Below, piece by piece: positions 5,925-9,501 of a stretch of 9,501 bases of DNA. The stretch spans positions 1-9,501 of the forward strand of contig JAITRI010000057.1 in NCBI GenBank assembly GCA_031288455.1. Reading direction: 5' to 3'. The DNA is from Puniceicoccales bacterium. GTDB lineage: Bacteria; Verrucomicrobiota; Verrucomicrobiia; Opitutales; JAIRKQ01. The translations under genes were made by a program, and so were the position numbers. Under the pieces are notes generated by a model. It saw only the letters and a list, made by a program, of their open reading frames with translations. It made no database searches and was not told the DNA's origin. The first letter of the stretch is position 1. Every line of letters begins with the position of its first letter.

Positions 5925-6182
5925 TCAATTGCCATTGGCGGTCGGTTGAAAATTTTCAACCTCCTTCGCATACCCAACATCCAGTGATTTTACGGGTGCT
6001 CCCGTGTCCTGGAAGCAGAATAAATTGAAATGTTTCCACTGGAAAATTTCCTGATAATCATCCTCTATTCCCGCGGACGTGGGTTTGTTGTCGGCTGCCA
6101 TTGACCGTTCAACATTTTGCACTTTCGCCACCGAATGGTTTAAATTCGGAACATTTTTGGCACAATTATTACTGGGATTCAT
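5925..6182 (-). CDS. Hypothetical 85-residue ORF, possibly the first part of a broken gene
   Basis: I do not recognise this sequence. It starts at ATG 6182 (MNPSNNCAKNVPNLNHSVAK), is polar throughout, and has FQWKHFNLFCFQDTGAP in its second half, ending at TGA after FQPTANGN. No domain, signal peptide or membrane segment is visible. A promoter-like TTGACA/TATGGT pair lies about 30-60 nt upstream, and a weak AGAGA ribosome site lies about 9 nt before the ATG. The frame is open farther upstream into the nifJ 3' end, but those starts precede the predicted promoter. After the TGA the same frame stays open for 46 more codons and encodes a hydrophobic segment. A gene interrupted by a stop, or a short real gene, are both possible. 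It is co-directional with its neighbours. Confidence 0.4.
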   Translation of the reverse strand: MNPSNNCAKNVPNLNHSVAKVQNVERSMAADNKPTSAGIEDDYQEIFQWKHFNLFCFQDTGAPVKSLDVGYAKEVENFQPTANGN

Positions 6183-6217
6183 TTTGATATTTTCTCTACT
6201 TTGACGTTTGAGCGTCG

Positions 6218-6245
6218 ACCATATGCGGCGGACTTTTGCTGTCAA
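6218..6245 (-). promoter_or_regulatory. Promoter-like sequence downstream of nifJ
   Basis: On the minus strand TTGACA (6245-6240) is a perfect -35 box, followed by a 16-nt spacer and TATGGT (6223-6218), a 4-of-6 match to the -10 box. Transcription would start near 6211, about 30 nt before the ATG at 6182. The site begins about 30 bp past the nifJ stop, so it fits a separate unit downstream of nifJ. Confidence 0.5.
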
Positions 6246-6276
6246 GGTATTTACTGAATGCGGGAATATTTTTACA

Positions 6277-9200
6277 TCACCACTCTCTGCGATCGGCCAG
6301 CATTCTGTAGAAGGAGTGGCGCGATTTAATATTTTTCTCCTCCTGCTCAAGCAGTGATTTGGCGCGCGCTGGACTGCTATCCATCAGCGTGCGAAATCTA
6401 TTTTCTCCGCGCATATATTCCTCCAGCGGGAGATTTGGCTCCTTTGAATCAAGAATAAATGCCGCCTCCGTGGAATTGCGCCTTCTCGGATCGTAGCGAA
6501 ATAGTGGCCAATAGCCGCTCGCGACAGCCTTGCGCTGCTGTTCAGGCCCGTCGCGCAGATCAAATCCGTGGGCTATGCACGGGGAATATGCGATCACCAG
6601 CGATGGTCCATCGTAGGACTCCGCCTCAGCGATTGCCTGCATCACCTGCGCATCCTTCGCCCCCAACGACACCTGCGCCACGTAAACATTCCCGTAGGTT
6701 ATGGCGAGCAGACCAAGATTCTTTTTCGGCATGGATTTCCCGGCCGCTGCAAACTTTGCCACTGCGCCAGTCGGCGTCGCCTTCGACTGCTGCCCTCCGG
6801 TGTTCGAGTAAACTTCCGTGTCCAAAACCAGCACATTGACATTTTTTCCGCTCGCGAGCACGTGATCCAGTCCGCCGTATCCGATGTCATAGGCCCATCC
6901 GTCACCTCCCACTATCCACACGGATTTCTCCACCAGGAAGTCCGCAAGCTGTGACAGCAGCGAAGCGGCACGGTGACTATTTTTCGCCAAAATCTTCCGC
7001 AACTGCGCAATGCGCCCGCGTTGCTGCGCAATTTCGTGCCCATTCGTCTGCTTTGCCGAGAGCAATTCGTCGCATAGGACCTCTCCGATGTGCGATCGCA
7101 TTGCCGCTAAAATTTTCCTGCAAATGTTGCGTTTTTGGTCCGTTGCAAGGCGCATGCCGAGCCCAAATTCTGCGTTATCCTCAAACAGAGAATTTGACCA
7201 GGCGGGGCCGCGTCCGTCGGAATTTTTGCAGTAGGGCGTCGTTGGTAAATTTCCGCCGTATATGGAGGAGCAGCCGGTAGCATTTGCCACGATTAGCCTA
7301 TCGCCAAACATCTGCGTGAGCAGCTTCAAATATGGCGTTTCGCCGCACCCGGCGCACGCTCCGGAATATTCAAACAGTGGCCGTTTGAACTGTACTCCTT
7401 TCAAATCCGCTGCCACTTCGTCGGGATTTGGGTCCGGCAGCGATAGGAAGAAGTCATAGTTGCGCCTTTCCACAGCAACGACCGCCTCGTGCTGAACGAA
7501 ATTTAATGCCTTTTTCGACGCATCACTCCTGTCCTTCGCCGGACACGCAGAGATACATATGCCGCACCCGGTGCAGTCCTCCGGTGCTACCTGTATGGAA
7601 AATTTGCAATTTGGATGCTCCCTTGACCTGAAGTCCATCGATCGGAAACTTTCGGGGGCCGCTTTCAGCAGATCAGTGGGATAAAATTTCGCGCGGATGG
7701 CGGCATGGGGACACACAACGGTGCATTTGTTGCACTGTATACACAGGTCCGGATTCCAAATTGGAATCTCCTGGGCGATGTTGCGTTTTTCCCACCGCGT
7801 CGTTCCGGATGGCCACGTTCCATCCGGCGGGAATGCGCTCACCGGCAACGCATCACCGTCGTTCGCCAACATCCTTGCGGTGACATTTTTTATGAAATCC
7901 GGAGCAGCAGCCGAAACCGTCTCCGGCCGCGGATGTCCGTTTATTTCACCGGACGTTTCGAGCCTGTGCAGGTGCGAAAGTGTTTCCTCGACGGCCGCAA
8001 AATTTTTCTGAACAACGGCGGCACCCTTCGCTCCGTACGTTTTTTCGATGGAATTTTTGATCTTTTCAATGGCCTCTTCGCGCGGGAGAATCCCGGAAAT
8101 CGCAAAGAAACACGTCTGCATGATCGTATTTATGCGCCCACCCATGCCAACCTTGCGCGCAACTCCATAGGCATCGATGGCGTAGACGTCCAATTTCAGC
8201 CGCTGGATGTCGGATTGCACCCGCCGCGGGAGATGTTGCCACAGATCATCTTTGCCATGTGGGGCGTTCAGGAGCAGAACCGCGCCCGAACGTGCGTAGC
8301 GCAGCATGTCGTATTTTTCCAGAAACGAGTATTGGTGGCATGCGACGAAATTCGCCTTCTCTATTAAATAGGGGGCCTCTATGGGATTTGGGCCGAAGCG
8401 CAGATGCGACACGGTCATGGCGCCGGATTTTTTCGAATCGTAGACGAAATATGCCTGCGCGTAGTTGTCGGTCTCCTCGCCGATTATCTTTATGGTATTT
8501 TTATTCGCGCCGACTGTGCCGTCGGACCCGAGGCCAAAGAAGATCGCCTCAAACATATTTCCGTCCGGAATCGTGAAATTTTCATCCACCGGGAGCGACA
8601 GCCGCGAAACGTCATCGCTGATGCCGACTGTGAAATGTTTTTTCGCCGCGGGATTTTTCAATTCATCGAAAACTGCCTTTGCCATCGCCGGCGAAAATTC
8701 CTTGGACCCGAGGCCGTAGCGCCCGCCAATGACTGTGATCTTGTCAGTATTTTCCGCGAGTCCACTGGATTTCGCCTCATCCAATGCTGCAACAATGTCC
8801 ACAAATAGCGGCTCTCCGATGGCCCCCGGCTCCTTCGTTCTGTCGAGCACAGCGATTGTGGTCACAGACTTCGGCAACGCCGCCGCAAAATGTTTCACGG
8901 AAAACGGGCGGTAGAGATGCACCTTGATCACGCCGACTTTTTCACCGGCTCCCATGAGAAATTTTGCCACCTTCGCCAGTGTTTCGCAGGACGATCCCAT
9001 TGAAATCACCACGCGCTCGGCATCTTTTGCACCAAAGTAATCAAATAGCCCGTAGTGTCTCCCCGTCAACTGCCCGAATAGGCGCATATATTTTTCCACG
9101 ACATCGGCAGCCTTTGCGTAGAATTCGTTGCACCTCTCGCGGCATTGAAAATAAACGTCCGGGTTCTGCGCCGTCCCGCGTATGAACGGATTATCCGGCG

Positions 9201-9501
9201 AAAGCGATCGCATTCTGTGCTCCGCCATGAAATTTTCATCCATTAGCTTTCCGAGCGTTGCATCGTCTGTGCGCGTGAACGTATTTACCTCGTGCGATGT
9301 CCTGAAGCCGTCGAAAAAATGCATGATCGGAATGCGCATTTCCAATGTCGCAGCGTGCGAAATGCATGCCATGTCGTGCGCCTCCTGCACGCTGGCCGCC
9401 GAGAGCAGCGCGAACCCGGTCTGGCGCACCGCCATCACGTCTAGGTGGTCGCCGTAGATGCTCAGCCCCTGGGTGGCCAGCGAGCGGGCGGCCACATGGT
9501 A
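6277..9501 (-). CDS. nifJ: Pyruvate:ferredoxin (flavodoxin) oxidoreductase, N-terminus outside window
   Basis: The last 1074 residues of a single-chain PFOR, which oxidatively decarboxylates pyruvate with CoA to acetyl-CoA and CO2 and reduces ferredoxin or flavodoxin in the cytoplasm. The frame is open to the window edge (YHVAARSLATQG), so the GTG at 9495 is not the start; full-length enzymes have about 1170-1200 residues, so roughly 100 are missing. Numbering from that GTG: pyrimidine-domain remainder, then the transketolase-C-like domain with VLDRTKEPGAIGEPL (216-230). The ferredoxin domain has CIQCNKCTVVCP (585-596) and CTGCGICISACP (641-652), two [4Fe-4S] sites. The proximal cluster ligands are C714, C717, C742 (ATGCSS) and C973 (YSPCIAHG). 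The TPP/Mg site is GGDGWAYDIGYGG (863-875) with NTGGQQSKATPTGA (898-911). All key residues are intact. No ferredoxin gene is adjacent. Confidence 0.97.
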   Translation of the reverse strand, partial: YHVAARSLATQGLSIYGDHLDVMAVRQTGFALLSAASVQEAHDMACISHAATLEMRIPIMHFFDGFRTSHEVNTFTRTDDATLGKLMDENFMAEHRMRSLSPDNPFIRGTAQNPDVYFQCRERCNEFYAKAADVVEKYMRLFGQLTGRHYGLFDYFGAKDAERVVISMGSSCETLAKVAKFLMGAGEKVGVIKVHLYRPFSVKHFAAALPKSVTTIAVLDRTKEPGAIGEPLFVDIVAALDEAKSSGLAENTDKITVIGGRYGLGSKEFSPAMAKAVFDELKNPAAKKHFTVGISDDVSRLSLPVDENFTIPDGNMFEAIFFGLGSDGTVGANKNTIKIIGEETDNYAQAYFVYDSKKSGAMTVSHLRFGPNPIEAPYLIEKANFVACHQYSFLEKYDMLRYARSGAVLLLNAPHGKDDLWQHLPRRVQSDIQRLKLDVYAIDAYGVARKVGMGGRINTIMQTCFFAISGILPREEAIEKIKNSIEKTYGAKGAAVVQKNFAAVEETLSHLHRLETSGEINGHPRPETVSAAAPDFIKNVTARMLANDGDALPVSAFPPDGTWPSGTTRWEKRNIAQEIPIWNPDLCIQCNKCTVVCPHAAIRAKFYPTDLLKAAPESFRSMDFRSREHPNCKFSIQVAPEDCTGCGICISACPAKDRSDASKKALNFVQHEAVVAVERRNYDFFLSLPDPNPDEVAADLKGVQFKRPLFEYSGACAGCGETPYLKLLTQMFGDRLIVANATGCSSIYGGNLPTTPYCKNSDGRGPAWSNSLFEDNAEFGLGMRLATDQKRNICRKILAAMRSHIGEVLCDELLSAKQTNGHEIAQQRGRIAQLRKILAKNSHRAASLLSQLADFLVEKSVWIVGGDGWAYDIGYGGLDHVLASGKNVNVLVLDTEVYSNTGGQQSKATPTGAVAKFAAAGKSMPKKNLGLLAITYGNVYVAQVSLGAKDAQVMQAIAEAESYDGPSLVIAYSPCIAHGFDLRDGPEQQRKAVASGYWPLFRYDPRRRNSTEAAFILDSKEPNLPLEEYMRGENRFRTLMDSSPARAKSLLEQEEKNIKSRHSFYRMLADRREW

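Larger units (their letters stand above)
5671..6276. other. Stretch of about 600 bp between nifJ and the YGYQT-repeat gene with no securely recognised gene
   Basis: From nifJ downstream on the minus strand this stretch holds a promoter-like site, the 85-residue ORF, its in-frame continuation, two small hairpins, a near-consensus promoter and the ribosome site of the next gene. No tRNA-like fold, transposase fragment or array was seen. Short plus-strand ORFs here lack ribosome sites and begin at TTG or rely on unrelated frames. Confidence 0.6.

Noticed and set aside
5925..5927. TGA recoding (Trp or selenocysteine) at the in-frame stop
   Set aside because: Most genes in the window end in TGA and use TGG for Trp, so no code change; no selenocysteine insertion hairpin was recognised after the TGA.
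5743..5928. Minus-strand ORF of 61 residues starting at TTG 5928
   Set aside because: Very high Arg/His content typical of a shadow frame, TTG start, no ribosome site.
5790..5987. Plus-strand ORF of 65 residues with a Gly/Cys-rich hydrophobic stretch (LICGCFGLHFAACGG)
   Set aside because: Its only usable start is TTG with no ribosome site, and it is antisense to the minus-strand ORFs that have promoters. The resemblance to the hydrophobic part of the YGYQT protein (ICTGFGLLGIGVGCAIGG) is by eye only.
6206..6219. GACG-TTTGAG-CGTC hairpin as a nifJ terminator
   Set aside because: The stem has only 4 bp with no T-run, and it lies around the predicted start of the next transcript.
5925..6350. 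Longer ORF starting inside the nifJ 3' end (141 residues)
   Set aside because: The extra 56 codons overlap nifJ and precede the predicted promoter; the ATG at 6182 fits the promoter position.
6459..9457. Many plus-strand ORFs of 60-220 codons opposite nifJ
   Set aside because: They are shadows of the long nifJ frame, with Arg/Ser/Pro-rich composition and no ribosome sites or recognisable motifs.

Overview
The window reads as chromosomal DNA of a Gram-negative, probably anaerobic or fermentative bacterium. The Gram-negative assignment rests on an MCE-domain (MlaD-type) lipid-transport protein paired with an auxiliary lipoprotein, plus a DUF374-type acyltransferase. The metabolic inference rests on a large pyruvate:ferredoxin/flavodoxin oxidoreductase (NifJ). 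From memory of the family, the methionyl-tRNA synthetase resembles verrucomicrobial (Opitutales-like) enzymes, but no search was run and this placement is tentative. TGA, TAG and TGG are used normally, so the standard bacterial code applies.

Layout. Positions 1-3573 (+ strand) hold a tight run of four genes: the 3' part of a SNF2-family helicase, a DciA-like (DUF721) replication protein 4 nt downstream, metG after a 113-bp gap, and a DUF374 acyltransferase overlapping metG by 4 nt. Positions 3518-5019 (- strand) hold a two-gene operon, MlaD-like MCE protein then ABC-type auxiliary lipoprotein, with a 4-nt GTGA overlap. The lipoprotein gene runs 56 bp into the convergent acyltransferase gene. 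Positions 5143-6276 are an accessory-looking stretch with no recognised families. It holds a 175-residue protein with a YGYQT repeat and two adjacent hydrophobic segments, behind a near-consensus promoter. Upstream of it is a second, shorter ORF with its own promoter-like sequence and an in-frame TGA followed by more open frame. Positions 6277-9501 (- strand) hold nifJ, complete except for roughly the first hundred residues beyond the window edge.

How they fit together. The MCE protein and lipoprotein should act in phospholipid transport between the two membranes, but no MlaE/MlaF permease or ATPase lies within the window. NifJ supplies reduced ferredoxin/flavodoxin and acetyl-CoA from pyruvate. 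The helicase, DciA and MetG are information-processing functions. No tRNA, rRNA, CRISPR array, insertion sequence or phage gene was seen. The most interesting parts are the 5.1-6.3 kb stretch and four exact copies of the palindromic octamer GCGATCGC in three genes.
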